A DNA stretch of 52,244 nucleotides, from the NCBI GenBank assembly GCA_030560485.1, contig JAKTTS010000045.1:1-52244 (forward strand), given 5' to 3'. Source of the stretch: Ascoidea tarda (nom. inval.) (taxonomy: Eukaryota; Ascomycota; Saccharomycetes; Ascoideales; Ascoideaceae). The notes beneath the pieces are model-generated. The model searched no databases. It was not told where the DNA came from and saw only the letters and a list, made by a program, of their open reading frames with translations. The translations under genes and the position numbers were made by a program. Below, piece by piece: positions 1-10,488 of the stretch (the first letter of the stretch is position 1; each line of letters begins with the position of its first letter).

Positions 1-367
1 TTTTTGTTGGATGAATTGACATGTTCAAGATTCCAAACAAGATGATAATTAATATTTGAAAAGCAAAGTGCTGGGGAAAAACTATTAAGCAAAGTGACAG
101 ATGATTAATTTTATTAAATACTGTCTTTTTTTTGTTTTTGGATGATGTTAATATTTCATGGAAAGGGTTATTAAGAATATTATTAATAAATTGACTGAGT
201 TTTGAATAATTTGGTGAATTTAGTTTCATTTTTTTTCAAATGGTTTTTGCGAAAAAAAAAAAATTTAGGTGGTTTTTGAATAGAGCCAGGCTAGGATCGT
301 ATTAAATGCAATTATGGTCTATTAAATAAAATAATTTTGAATTCAGGTTATATTTTCACTTTTCAGA
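1..367. other. 3' flank of KAP120, no gene seen
   Basis: AT-rich sequence with several T and A runs lying downstream of the KAP120 stop codon. I see no open reading frame, RNA gene or repeat of note. It probably holds the KAP120 3' untranslated region and polyadenylation signals. Confidence 0.6.
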
Positions 368-3300
368 TTAATGAATTAACATTTGTAACTCCTCTAAAAC
401 CGTAGTATCCACATGGTTAATTAGCTTGGCATACTCATCGACTCCTACTTTAACTTCAATTTCATTCAAGATATTTTTTATGAACACCTTTATTGGAATC
501 TTATGAATTGGATCATTTTCAATCAACAACGATTCATATCTGATAAATTCAGAATTTTTCGGTAACGAATTATCCAAAATCAAGTCCAAATTATCTAATA
601 AATGGTACTCTTCATAATTGAAATGCTTTTTTTTATAGTATCTTTCACAATCCCCATTGGAGCTTTCAGATATCTCTTCTAAATATCTTGCCCAGAAATT
701 AAAAATTAAATCAACATTTTTTTCAGTAAAAATTATAGAACTAAGATTTTGATAAGTGAGAACTATTGAACCATAGTTATTTTCGATACTGTTGTTATTG
801 ATATAGTTGGTTGGGATTCTTAAAAGCGAGCTAATACCAATTAAAACAACTTTTTTGTTTCTGTGGTTATCCAGATAAATATATTGATAATTGTCCATCC
901 ATATTTGAATTAGTTTATTAAATTCATCTAAATTCAAAACTTTAAATAGAATTCCGTCATCAATGTAAATAATTCTTGCTAGTATTATGAACATCTTACC
1001 AAGATAGATAGGTGATTGATTTTCTTTCAACAAAAATCTTAGCATTGCACTAATTAATCCACTACTAATTAAATTTTCAATAATTAATTTACTTTCATTG
1101 TTGTTATCATTTATTTTATATACTTTCAAGAAGAATATATCTAAAATTGATATGATTATTTCCAATATTTCATCTTTAACATTAAATAAATAATTTTCAA
1201 AAACTGTGAATATTTTACTCAATAAGTTATCATTGTTGCTAAAATTTCCAAATCTATTTGTACTATTGATATTATTGCTACTTAAAAGTAGATTTAAATT
1301 GCCATCAATTTTATAAAAAATATCTAGAGGTAAAATAATAATATAACTTCTAATTATTGCTAACATTAATAACAAATTTTCTGTAAAATTTAATACCCCT
1401 TCAAAGACAAGTGGGATCATTTTAATAAGTTCTTCATCAGATACTTCATGGTTGATTTCATTATTGATAATATCAGGATAGTATTTTAAGATAGTCTCGA
1501 ATAATTCAAATCCATCGTCCATTAAATAATTAGTTTGACAACTTAATTTGATTAACGGCAAGGAGATTGAAAATGAGTTTTTGGAATTATTAATTGAAAT
1601 GATCAAGAATTTTAATAGTCTAATCAACGAATTTTTTAAAATATCAATATTATTTATATTTGAGTAATCCCAATATTTTGGTATAAAATTTAGAATCATT
1701 TCATTTAAAATAAAAGTTGAATCAAGATTTGGAATATTTTTTTCAATTATCAATGATAAGGTATTTAAAATATATAAATTAGTTTCAATATTTTTGAATT
1801 CATTTGAATTAAGAATATCGATATTTTTTTTTAAAAAGTCGATTGAATATTCTTTGAATTGAAATTTGTAGTCATTAAATTTTTTGTCATCTAATATACA
1901 GTTCAAGGTTTGAATTGTAGTCAATTTCATAACTTTATCATTAATTGACTCATCTATTAAACAAAGATTTAAAATTTCAAAGATATTTGAAGCGTTATTG
2001 TTTGAGAGTTTTCTTAAATGAGTAAACCAACTACCGAGAATTAAAATGATTCTTCGTTTGAGAATTTTCATTTCTATAAATTTGTTATTGTAGATAATTG
2101 GCAATAAAATATTAATTACAATGTCCTTAAAGTCGATATAGTCGATTAAAATGGTTGATGATAATTGTAATAAAGTTAATATTGAGTCCTTTTCAAGAAC
2201 TAAATCGAGCATTGTAGTATTGGAATTGTTATTAAGATCAAAAGATAGTAAAATGCTATTATTTGAATTAAAATAATTTAAAATTAAGGGAGTTAACAAT
2301 TGTTTAAAGTTATAAATTAAATCGGTAAAGAAGTTTTCAACACAAGGTTTAATTTGGAATTCCCAATTAGAAGATATTTGCTGGTTGACAAAATATTCTG
2401 GATTGTTTTGCCAATTTTTTAGATCATTTATAGACAATTTGAAATAATTATAAATGATCAAATTAAATATATTAACAATCAAGTCATCAGTGAAAAACTG
2501 GCCAATTAAGATATGTATTGACAAATCAATTTCATCTTTTTGATTGACTTGGTTAATGACTAAGCTCGTTGAAGAAGAGTTTGTTGACGAATCATTTAGA
2601 TTTAGTAGTGATTTCTTTGATTGCAAGGCTAATTTTCTATGGATAAAGGCTAATAATCTTTTTAGACTTAGGATTGATTTAATTGCAATGATTTCCCAAA
2701 AGTTGTAAGGAGATTCATCGATATCAAAATCATCGGTATTATTGTTATTGTTGTTGTTGTTGTTATCAGTTAAGTTAATTATTTGGGACGATTTGTCCTT
2801 TAGAATGTTTAGTATAGTTATTAAAATGTTAATTGAGTTTGGGAATAAGATGAAGGCAGTTGGGTTTTTAAGTATTAAATTGTGGTATAATTTAATGTAG
2901 CATTTGATAAATTTTGAAATCAATTCATTTAATTCGAAATCATTTGGATTATTTATATTGATTGAGTTGTAGTCTAAGTTTAAAGCTAATAGGGATTGCA
3001 AGTGGTTTAAAGAGTTATTGAAAAATTCTATAATTAGCTGGTCTTTATTTGGATGTGGTAAAGTATCGACGATAATTCTTCTCAAGATTTTCAAGTTAAT
3101 GTAATTGGATTTAAGTAGTAGCAAAAAACTTTGATTTTGGCTTTGATTTTGGTTTTGGTTGAATAATTGGAACCATTTATTGAATAGACTGAAATAAGAT
3201 TTGATTAGGATCGGAGTGATTATTTGAACTTTTACAGCTAAAGTTGGTTTGATTAAGCCAATCTTTACGGAATTTAAGATTTTGATTATTTGATTTAAAA

Positions 3301-3784
3301 CGATTAGAATGTTGTAAAATTGGTATTGGTTATTGACGTTATTTTCAATGTCATTTAAGGATGTTATTAGGATATCTTGAATTTGGTTAAATAAATCGGG
3401 CCAATTTTTAGGAAATTCATATCTTGAGATTTTTGAAATGGAGTAACTTAAATTCAATAAGAATAGATTTGACTGGTTCGAGTTCAAGTTATTGAATAGT
3501 CTCGATTTGATGATCTTTTTTTCATTAGGAGAAATGGAATTAATGCTTGAAATTTTCCAGTATTTCTCGACACCATTTTTGAATTCAATTATACTCAACG
3601 ATTTGATATTTTGGGGGAGAGTAGGATCCAAGAAAATGTTCTGCAAAGAAGAATAGAACCCTGGGGTGATTCTCCAGGTAGCCAATTGATTTTCAGACAA
3701 TTTGACAGTGGCATCTCTGCTGGAGCCAGAAACGATGGTCAAGGTTCTGATGAGATTATCAGCATTCAATGGGAGGTGTTCCAT
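368..3784 (-). CDS. KAP120: Karyopherin / importin-beta family nuclear transport receptor (Kap120-like)
   Basis: Predicted 1138-residue importin-beta superfamily receptor, expected to carry cargo such as pre-ribosomal factors through the nuclear pore under Ran control. The N-terminus has the importin-N pattern: an amphipathic helix, the block IEFKNGVEKYW at residues 66-76 (yeast Kap120 has a nearly identical IQFKNGVDKYW from memory), and FPKNWPDLF at 124-132 matching FPVEWPTLF. The rest is leucine- and isoleucine-rich helical repeat sequence as expected for HEAT repeats. The length is slightly above the roughly 1030 residues of the S. cerevisiae protein, partly because of short Asn-rich inserts, including an Asn run near residue 345 encoded by a GTT/AAC repeat. 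The start is the first Met, just upstream of the conserved N-terminal helix. The gene shares its orientation with the transcription factor gene behind it. Family assignment is firm and orthology to Kap120 is likely. Confidence 0.88.
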   Translation of the reverse strand: MEHLPLNADNLIRTLTIVSGSSRDATVKLSENQLATWRITPGFYSSLQNIFLDPTLPQNIKSLSIIEFKNGVEKYWKISSINSISPNEKKIIKSRLFNNLNSNQSNLFLLNLSYSISKISRYEFPKNWPDLFNQIQDILITSLNDIENNVNNQYQFYNILIVLNQIIKILNSVKIGLIKPTLAVKVQIITPILIKSYFSLFNKWFQLFNQNQNQSQNQSFLLLLKSNYINLKILRRIIVDTLPHPNKDQLIIEFFNNSLNHLQSLLALNLDYNSININNPNDFELNELISKFIKCYIKLYHNLILKNPTAFILFPNSINILITILNILKDKSSQIINLTDNNNNNNNNNTDDFDIDESPYNFWEIIAIKSILSLKRLLAFIHRKLALQSKKSLLNLNDSSTNSSSTSLVINQVNQKDEIDLSIHILIGQFFTDDLIVNIFNLIIYNYFKLSINDLKNWQNNPEYFVNQQISSNWEFQIKPCVENFFTDLIYNFKQLLTPLILNYFNSNNSILLSFDLNNNSNTTMLDLVLEKDSILTLLQLSSTILIDYIDFKDIVINILLPIIYNNKFIEMKILKRRIILILGSWFTHLRKLSNNNASNIFEILNLCLIDESINDKVMKLTTIQTLNCILDDKKFNDYKFQFKEYSIDFLKKNIDILNSNEFKNIETNLYILNTLSLIIEKNIPNLDSTFILNEMILNFIPKYWDYSNINNIDILKNSLIRLLKFLIISINNSKNSFSISLPLIKLSCQTNYLMDDGFELFETILKYYPDIINNEINHEVSDEELIKMIPLVFEGVLNFTENLLLMLAIIRSYIIILPLDIFYKIDGNLNLLLSSNNINSTNRFGNFSNNDNLLSKIFTVFENYLFNVKDEILEIIISILDIFFLKVYKINDNNNESKLIIENLISSGLISAMLRFLLKENQSPIYLGKMFIILARIIYIDDGILFKVLNLDEFNKLIQIWMDNYQYIYLDNHRNKKVVLIGISSLLRIPTNYINNNSIENNYGSIVLTYQNLSSIIFTEKNVDLIFNFWARYLEEISESSNGDCERYYKKKHFNYEEYHLLDNLDLILDNSLPKNSEFIRYESLLIENDPIHKIPIKVFIKNILNEIEVKVGVDEYAKLINHVDTTVLEELQMLIH

Positions 3785-4291
3785 CTGAAAAAATGGTTAG
3801 GGGTGTAAAGAGATGTGGTTAAGCGCCGAAATGGAGGGCAGAAAAACGAGCAAAAGCAGTATTTATAGGAGAATCTCACAGCAAAGTCGCCAGTATCAAC
3901 AGCTAAGCATCAGGAAACAGCAGCGAAAGCGTCTTCTAAAAAAAACAGAATAGGAGAGTTCAAGAGAAAGAACTCCAGCAAAGTGATAACTAACTGAAGA
4001 ACTGAATTGAAATGGATCAGAACGAGTTAAAACGACGAGGGCCGGGCTGAGGTCACGCCGAAAAGGGGTCGTCCGCCCCCGGCCGCCACCGTTTCTGCTT
4101 CCCGTGCTGCTTCTGCTGCCTGCGAACACAGACATGAAGCATTTCTGAACAGACCTCGTGTTAAAACAAACGTCTGAAACACAGCTACTGTGGCTAGAAA
4201 GCAGCCACAGACTATAGTCAAGTATAAAATTACAGAATCAGTACAAAGCTTGTACACAATCACAAATAATACAAATAACGTCTATCCCCCA
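3785..4291. other. KAP120 upstream region with a GC-rich patch
   Basis: A 507-base gap between the transcription factor 3' end and the KAP120 start, both on the minus strand, so it should hold the KAP120 promoter and the factor's terminator. Around 4031-4135 the composition becomes very GC-rich for this window. There GGCCGGG (4040-4046) can pair with CCCGGCC (4078-4084). Open frames here on the minus strand are short, compositionally odd and unlike any protein I know. Confidence 0.5.
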
Positions 4292-7200
4292 TCATGGCTT
4301 TTGTTCTTTTGACGAAGAACTGTTCCTGATGAACTCTTTTTCAATTATCGACTCCTGGGTCCTTTGCACCCAACTGATGATCTCATAGTCGACAAATTGA
4401 AGTTTATTCAACTCGTCGTCAATATTATTTAAGTTGAAGTTACAGTTAAGATCATCCACAACGTCTTCTTCAATTCTTTTAAATTTTTTAGCAATTTCCT
4501 TTCTGAACTTGTTGGTGTTTTGACCACTTTCTTTACTGCGACCAAAGAATCGTTTGGAGAAGTTACTGCAACTTTCTTCAATTCCATTCTGACCAGATTT
4601 CCCAGTCCCATAAGCACTTTCATACTTATCATACCTATTTTCTTCTTCTTTTCTTCTTCTTTCTTCTTCTTCTTCATCTTCGTCATCATAATCTTCTGGT
4701 AATGCCATCAAATCTGGAAAATACACATCCGATGTTTCATAAAAGGTACTAGACTTGTATCGATTATAATAACTTCTAACAAATTGTCTGAAATTAACAA
4801 CTGGTGTATTATTGTTTTCTTTTTCGTATTTTTTCCCTTTTTTATTTTTCTTATTCTTTCCGTTTTTGTTGTTTTTATTGCCATTGTTATCATGGTTACT
4901 CTTTCCGTTAATATTACCATTAAAATTAGGCTCATTGTTATTTTTATTATTTAATATAATGTTATTGATTTTATTACTAGACCACTCATCTTCACTATCT
5001 GAATCCCTATCGCTATCGTTCCCTTTTTTTTCTTTGTTTTTTTTAATTCTCTTTTTGTTTTCCAGTAATATTATCTTGTTCAATCTTTCAAAATTAATAT
5101 TCGACTTGATATTAGATTCTTTAAACATTTCCTCAGAAAATTTAAATATAGCAATCTTATCAATATAATGATTTTCCAACATCTTTTGTAACAACTCGCC
5201 TTGGTTATCGTACAAATAACTATCATTGCATTCATGTACAATAGATGGGAAAAAATCAGCAAATGGTACAATTCCATCTTCTGTTATAGTATAATCCGTT
5301 GCCGCCAAATAATCATCAAACGTTTCTATTGATTTTAATCGATTTCTTCCATACATCTTCCTTAAAAAATCCTTCAACAATCTCTTGTTATAAATATTGG
5401 CATCTTGAAATTCATCCAATGCAAATCTTGTCATTTGAATCCCCTTTTCCCTGGCCACTTTTTGAACCATTTCCTCTTTATTATCTCCCTCAATAAAATG
5501 TAAATAGCATTTAGATGATATTCCATTATTTCGAAATTCACACATTTGATGCTCGGTTAATTCATCGGTTATCTTTCTTGATAAATATCTTCTTTCATCT
5601 CCCAAACATTTATTCAAATCTTCAATTGTCTGAACTTCTTTGTTAACAATCTTCTTCTTAATATTGAAATCGCCTAAAAATGGATCAATGAGCTCAATTT
5701 GGCACGCTGATAACTTATTTCTGGCTTGGAAAAACGACAAAATCCTTAAACAATAAATTAAATGTAACCGAAAATTATTAATTTGTGGAACTGTAAATTC
5801 TAAATCATTATTAATACTTGCTATACTATCATATGTTGGATTTGTGTACTCCTCAATCGTTGAGAAAAATTTTAAAAATCCTTTAAATTGCCCAACAATT
5901 TTTTTATGATCAATAAATGTTGTAGCGGGTGAATAAAATGGAGATAGATATAAATACCTGGTTTCAGGAAATATGGAATCTAACACATTACAAAGTGCTG
6001 GCCAATAAGCATAAAATAGCATCTCAATAATATCACTTATTTTGTTTGATGGTGGAAAGACACTTAACGATTCACTTGGAAATATTTGAAACCATTTATT
6101 CAAAATAGTGTAATAAACAACTGTTGGTAACTCAATAACATACCCTTTTTTCTTAATTAAACAACATTCATAAACAAAATAAAGAAATCGAATTAGTTCA
6201 TCGATTAACATTGAAAATTGTAATTTTTTTTTCAAATCTTTTAAAAATCCAACAAAGTTTTTAAATTCTAGTATCTCCAATGTGATTTCTTTTAATATTG
6301 AAAAATTGTATGTTGGAATGTAGATACTTTTACTAAATGTAATAAAAGCAGAATTAAAAACGTCAAACATAACGTTTGGATATGCTCTTAACGTTGAAAA
6401 TATATTCGGTATATATCTGTCAAAGCTTCCATTAAATTTTTCAAAATGAAACATATTTTTTAATCGATCAGAAAACTTTGGCAAATTTAGTGTATTTTTA
6501 TCTCTTTTATCATATTGTTTGTATCGAATCAATATACTAATTAATCCTGTTGAATAAGTGAAACTATATCGATGTTTTATACTCAACGCTTCAAAAAAAT
6601 CTTTAACATTATCAAAATTCGAAGCAGTTGAATGTAAATCAGTTAGATTCCCCGTTAAGCTTGAATTACAAATAACTTTGTAGTTGATTGAATGAGAGAT
6701 TGCAATTAGCTTACGCAAATAATTTTGAGTAGCTTTATCGTTTTTCAATAATTCAAAAGAGGAGTCAATTGTTGAATTCAAATATTTATTACAAAAATTT
6801 GAAACAACAAAGATAGAATCAGATAAGTTGTTTTGAACTTTTTCTAATTTTCGAACATTTCGATTAGTTGGTGAAATGCCTCTTTCGCCTGTCAAAGAAT
6901 TTATTATCAACTCTAAAGTTGTTTCTTTATTTTTAATTCGAGAAAGTAAAAATTCGGAGGCTAAAGAAATGACAACCTCAAAGAGACCTGAATCAGTATC
7001 AGAATAACTTTCAATAGAATTGAAAAAAAAGTCTTCTTTAAAATAACAGTACATGATTTTTAAACAATCAATATCTGTAAATTTTTTGTGTTTCACAGGA
7101 TCTGCAATTATTCCCTTGAGCATCATTGTTGTATTTGGATAGTTTTTATGGTTGTTATGCTGGATGACTTTGAAAGTAGTTTTAGTAGTTTGAGAATACT

Positions 7201-8980
7201 GAATAGGTGTGCCTGAAATTTTCACTTTAGCCTTTTTCAAGGGATTTTTTTTATTTTTGATATTGCAAGGTCTTGTTGTCTTGGAATTGACATTACTTGT
7301 CATGTTTTCATTATTCATTTGATTATTGTTATGAGTAATATTGTTTTTATTAAGGTTGTGTTCATTAGGGATGGAATGGAGGTTTTTTGGGTGGATAGAA
7401 TTAGTTAAAGAAGAAAAAACGTATTGATCTTGTCTTTGTAAAGAGGAGTTAGAAGGCAGCATGGTGTTTTTATTGGTAAAAGATTGTTTAATTTGAGAGG
7501 AATTGTTGTAAAGCATCGGTTGATTTATATTTGTGGGAATTGAATTTTGATTGATGAATTTTTGAGTATTGGCGCTTCGATTATCTGTGTTTATTGTATT
7601 GTAGTTGGGATTGTTATTGGTATCTTGGGTAATGAAAGAATTCAGAAACGCATCAAAGTCGATTTCTGGTGCATTTTGTATATTTTCTATAACATTGAAG
7701 AAGGATTGAGCATCAGAATAGTCATCTTTATTTGATTTAGGGATATTTTTTGTATTTGTGGGTATATTTATGGGAATTTTTTGAGTATTTTCATTTTGTA
7801 ATCCGATGATTTGTTCTTGAATGTTGTTCATGATGGTGGAATCTTCAATGTTGGTATCGATCATGTCAAAGTCTTTGTCCAGGTTGATAGAATTTGAGGA
7901 ATTTATTGAATTTACGGAGTTGGTTTCATTTATTGGGTTGATGTAGTTATAATTGTCATTAATTGGAGGATTTTTCGGCAAATAAGAGTATTTATTTTGA
8001 ATTGATTCAATATTATCGGATATATAAGGTTTGTTTGTGATTTTGTTCAATTGGGGTTTATTCGAGGTTAAATAAGAGCAAGGAGAGTAAATTTTTCTGG
8101 AGGAGGGATTGTTACGAGAAGAGGAGGAGGAGGAAGGAGAGTCTTGAGAATTGATTTCTAGTTTTCGCCTTTTGTGATAAGATGAGAAATCTGGGTGAGT
8201 TGAAGGAGAAGAAGGAGAAGGAAAAGAGAATAGGGAAGAGGAATAGAAGGGATTTTGAAGTAAAGAAGATTCTTTTTGGGATTCTAGAAGAAATATTTTT
8301 TTGTAATTTTTGCAATTATGGCATTCAGACAAATTTTTATCGCATTTAATTTTTTTTTGTTTGCATTGGTCACAGCTTTTTGATTTATGAGAACGAAGGT
8401 TTTTGAAAATGGGGTTTTGAAGGGTGGGATTTATGTTATTGATGTGATTTTTGTTTGAGGAGGGCAAAGCAGGAGATAAATTTTGATTTTGAATTGAGCT
8501 GTTGATTTTGTTGGTATTAGAACGAAATTTTTTGTAGAGAATGTTTTGGGTGTTGTTGTTGTTGTTGTTGTTGTTGTTATTATTATTATTATTGTTGTTT
8601 ATGTCATTGGGAATATTGGGAATATTAGGGTGATTTATGTTGATATTGCTGTTGATATTGTTATTGATGAGGTGAGGGTTCTGAGCATTGAAGCCCATTT
8701 GAACAAAATTACCTCTTGTGTCGAAGGAGGTTGAGGATGAAAGAGCAGAGGTGGGTTGGATTGAGTTTGAGGAGTTTGAGACAGAAGGAGATTTGAAGAA
8801 AAACTGTGTCTGTGGGTTGAAGGTGTTGATGTATCTGTTGGGGTTTGGGCCATTGATATTGTTGATATTGTTGATATTATTGATATTATTGATATTATTG
8901 ATATTGTTGATATTGACGTCGTTGGTATTTTGGTTGAAGTTTTGGTTGAAGTTCTGGTTGAAGTTTTGGTTGAAATTCAT
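4292..8980 (-). CDS. Large Zn2Cys6-type (fungal zinc cluster) transcription factor, identity unknown
   Basis: Predicted 1562-residue protein, probably a nuclear DNA-binding regulator. Residues 203-223 carry five cysteines in the zinc-cluster spacing (C203, C206, C213, C220, C223) with the basic KQKKIKCDKN core. The expected sixth cysteine is not 6-8 residues later; the best candidate is C301 in SPCSYL, 77 residues on, after a Ser/Pro-rich insert. The N-terminus has NFNQ repeats, (NIN)n repeats and a long Asn run. Residues about 600-1330 are a non-repetitive, conserved-looking middle region of the kind seen in zinc-cluster factors. The C-terminus has Lys/Asn-rich and Glu/Arg-rich stretches. 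The CDQC...KKIKCD core recalls Rgt1/Eds1, but I cannot assign an orthologue. It has a very long upstream region (4.6 kb), typical of heavily regulated fungal regulators. The start is the first in-frame Met. Confidence 0.75.
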   Translation of the reverse strand: MNFNQNFNQNFNQNFNQNTNDVNINNINNINNINNINNINNINGPNPNRYINTFNPQTQFFFKSPSVSNSSNSIQPTSALSSSTSFDTRGNFVQMGFNAQNPHLINNNINSNININHPNIPNIPNDINNNNNNNNNNNNNNNNTQNILYKKFRSNTNKINSSIQNQNLSPALPSSNKNHINNINPTLQNPIFKNLRSHKSKSCDQCKQKKIKCDKNLSECHNCKNYKKIFLLESQKESSLLQNPFYSSSLFSFPSPSSPSTHPDFSSYHKRRKLEINSQDSPSSSSSSRNNPSSRKIYSPCSYLTSNKPQLNKITNKPYISDNIESIQNKYSYLPKNPPINDNYNYINPINETNSVNSINSSNSINLDKDFDMIDTNIEDSTIMNNIQEQIIGLQNENTQKIPINIPTNTKNIPKSNKDDYSDAQSFFNVIENIQNAPEIDFDAFLNSFITQDTNNNPNYNTINTDNRSANTQKFINQNSIPTNINQPMLYNNSSQIKQSFTNKNTMLPSNSSLQRQDQYVFSSLTNSIHPKNLHSIPNEHNLNKNNITHNNNQMNNENMTSNVNSKTTRPCNIKNKKNPLKKAKVKISGTPIQYSQTTKTTFKVIQHNNHKNYPNTTMMLKGIIADPVKHKKFTDIDCLKIMYCYFKEDFFFNSIESYSDTDSGLFEVVISLASEFLLSRIKNKETTLELIINSLTGERGISPTNRNVRKLEKVQNNLSDSIFVVSNFCNKYLNSTIDSSFELLKNDKATQNYLRKLIAISHSINYKVICNSSLTGNLTDLHSTASNFDNVKDFFEALSIKHRYSFTYSTGLISILIRYKQYDKRDKNTLNLPKFSDRLKNMFHFEKFNGSFDRYIPNIFSTLRAYPNVMFDVFNSAFITFSKSIYIPTYNFSILKEITLEILEFKNFVGFLKDLKKKLQFSMLIDELIRFLYFVYECCLIKKKGYVIELPTVVYYTILNKWFQIFPSESLSVFPPSNKISDIIEMLFYAYWPALCNVLDSIFPETRYLYLSPFYSPATTFIDHKKIVGQFKGFLKFFSTIEEYTNPTYDSIASINNDLEFTVPQINNFRLHLIYCLRILSFFQARNKLSACQIELIDPFLGDFNIKKKIVNKEVQTIEDLNKCLGDERRYLSRKITDELTEHQMCEFRNNGISSKCYLHFIEGDNKEEMVQKVAREKGIQMTRFALDEFQDANIYNKRLLKDFLRKMYGRNRLKSIETFDDYLAATDYTITEDGIVPFADFFPSIVHECNDSYLYDNQGELLQKMLENHYIDKIAIFKFSEEMFKESNIKSNINFERLNKIILLENKKRIKKNKEKKGNDSDRDSDSEDEWSSNKINNIILNNKNNNEPNFNGNINGKSNHDNNGNKNNKNGKNKKNKKGKKYEKENNNTPVVNFRQFVRSYYNRYKSSTFYETSDVYFPDLMALPEDYDDEDEEEEERRRKEEENRYDKYESAYGTGKSGQNGIEESCSNFSKRFFGRSKESGQNTNKFRKEIAKKFKRIEEDVVDDLNCNFNLNNIDDELNKLQFVDYEIISWVQRTQESIIEKEFIRNSSSSKEQKP
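8860..8976 (-). repeat. In-frame NFNQ and NIN coding repeats at the factor N-terminus
   Basis: Two adjacent short tandem repeats make up the first 40 or so codons: a 12-base unit encoding Asn-Phe-Asn-Gln repeated about four times, then ATT/AAT-AAT units encoding Asn-Ile-Asn. Both are multiples of three and preserve the frame, so length changes would be tolerated. Such prion-like Asn/Gln tracts are common in yeast regulators. Confidence 0.75.
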
Positions 8981-9484
8981 TTTGGATGGATAAGAAGAGC
9001 AGTTCCTGAGTGCTAATAAAAGAAAATCGAAAAGAATCTAGGTGAGCAGAAAGAAAGAAATTATAAAAAAGAGCAAGCGATGTGAGATAAGATATGGCGT
9101 GGTATGGTATGATATTTTTGATATTGTATAATATTGTATAATATAGTGTAATGAGGTATAATATAATAGAATAAGTAGAGAAAGCGAGCAGATAAAGGAA
9201 GCCAAAAACCCAAAGTAAAATTGGCAAAGTTGGGTGAAATCAGCAGAAAAAGAGTGTTTAGGTTCAGAAAGAGTTCTAAAAGTTTTGAAAGTTTTATGTT
9301 TCGTAGCTGTAAGAGATTTAAAGGGTTTATGAGTTAAAGGATTCAAAGGTTCAAGTTGATCCAGTGAACAAACAGAACTAGGTTAAGGAGTGGGAGATAA
9401 GTGGAAGAATAAATAAGAAAACACAGAGGGTTTGGGCTAAATGTAAGCATGTATTGCGATGTTGAATTGACCAGGCTCGCGAGA

Positions 9485-9522
9485 GAAAGCAGAGGTGTCT
9501 TTGGAAAGCAGAGATGTCTTTG
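9485..9522. repeat. Two-copy 19-base tandem repeat
   Basis: GAAAGCAGAGGTGTCTTTG is followed directly by a second copy with one change (G to A). It lies in the putative promoter of the transcription factor. A duplicated binding site is possible but unproven. Confidence 0.7.
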
Positions 9523-9816
9523 AAGAGTAGAGGTTAGTTTTTAGAGTTGTAGAGGCAGCAGAAGCAGAGGCAGGAGAAGCAGCAGCAAGAGAGATGGAGC
9601 AGAGATTGGAGGTGGAGGAGCTCGAGAAGATTGGTAAAAGCTAAGGTTTGCAACTTTTCTGGCTGTGAAACCTAGCAGAGAGTGTTTCCTGTTTGCAGTG
9701 TTGCGATAGTCCAGCGACTGATTGTTCCTCTGATTGTTCCTATGACTTAACTTTTAGTGGAAGAACAGAAGACAATTCCAGTGGGAGACAGCTGGAGGTT
9801 GGGCTCAATTGGCTTT

Positions 9817-9830
9817 GATCTACGTAGATC
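9817..9830. promoter_or_regulatory. Perfect 14-base palindrome, candidate dimer site
   Basis: GATCTACGTAGATC is perfectly self-complementary and lies about 840 bases upstream of the transcription factor start. GATCTAC recurs directly after it. Palindromes of this length suit a dimeric DNA-binding protein, but no known yeast site is matched, so the role is inferred only from symmetry. Confidence 0.3.
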
Positions 9831-10449
9831 TACTTTAACTCAGCTGAAAAGAAAGGCCAACGCTGGAACGAGGTGCTGTGTTTCTGGAGTTGAAACAAGA
9901 GATTCGTAAATTGCCACTGGAGCTGGCATCTGGTGCTTGAAGAGCTGGAGAGAATGCTGTGCTTGTTCAATGGGCTCAGATGGCAACAGCCAGTTGGTGC
10001 CTCTGATTTGAGCTGGCATAGCTGGCTAGAACTGGCTGTAAATGGTTGAAATCAAGTTGAAATAATCTGAAATTTATTACACTCCACACCAGCGCAAGAA
10101 AGCTGAGGAATTTCAACAAGCCAGAGACATCTGTTTGAGATATTATCTACCTTTGCTGGATATGGATTAACTTGTTTGTTCGAAAGGTTAATGTTGTTTC
10201 ACTGTGTTTATCCATATTGTCCTTCTTATCCTTATTCTCTCTATTCTCCTTATTTTGTCTCGGATTTCATTCTCAGGCTCTTTTGCTGATGCTTTTCTTC
10301 CTCTCTTTCTGTATTGGGAGCCACTTTTGACGAATTTTACATTGGAAACTATCGTTTGTTTTTTTTGGTTCAATTCAAATGAAAAAAAAACACAATCATA
10401 TAATTAAAAGATTTAAATTTCAGTTAATTTTTAAAGAAATTCAAAGAAG

Positions 10450-10488
10450 TTCAGTAAAATTCAAAATATTCTGAAGAATTTTACTGAA
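10450..10488. repeat. 13-base perfect inverted repeat
   Basis: TTCAGTAAAATTC (10450-10462) is the exact reverse complement of GAATTTTACTGAA (10476-10488), with a 13-base loop. The arms can be extended outward with wobble pairs, and ACTGAATTTTT is then repeated directly after it. It lies in AT-rich intergenic DNA and could be a transcript hairpin or chance. Confidence 0.55.

Noticed and set aside
8078-8310. Intron inside the zinc cluster
   Set aside because: The coding strand has no GT donor near the junction after C223 and no CTAAC branch site, and the segment keeps the reading frame, so an in-frame insertion is the better reading.
8895-9227. 110-codon minus-strand frame with a hydrophobic start, overlapping the start of the zinc-cluster gene in another frame
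   Set aside because: Its end is the factor's repeat region read in a second frame and its start is AT-rich promoter sequence rich in TAT/ATA. No domain is recognisable; at most it could be an upstream frame.
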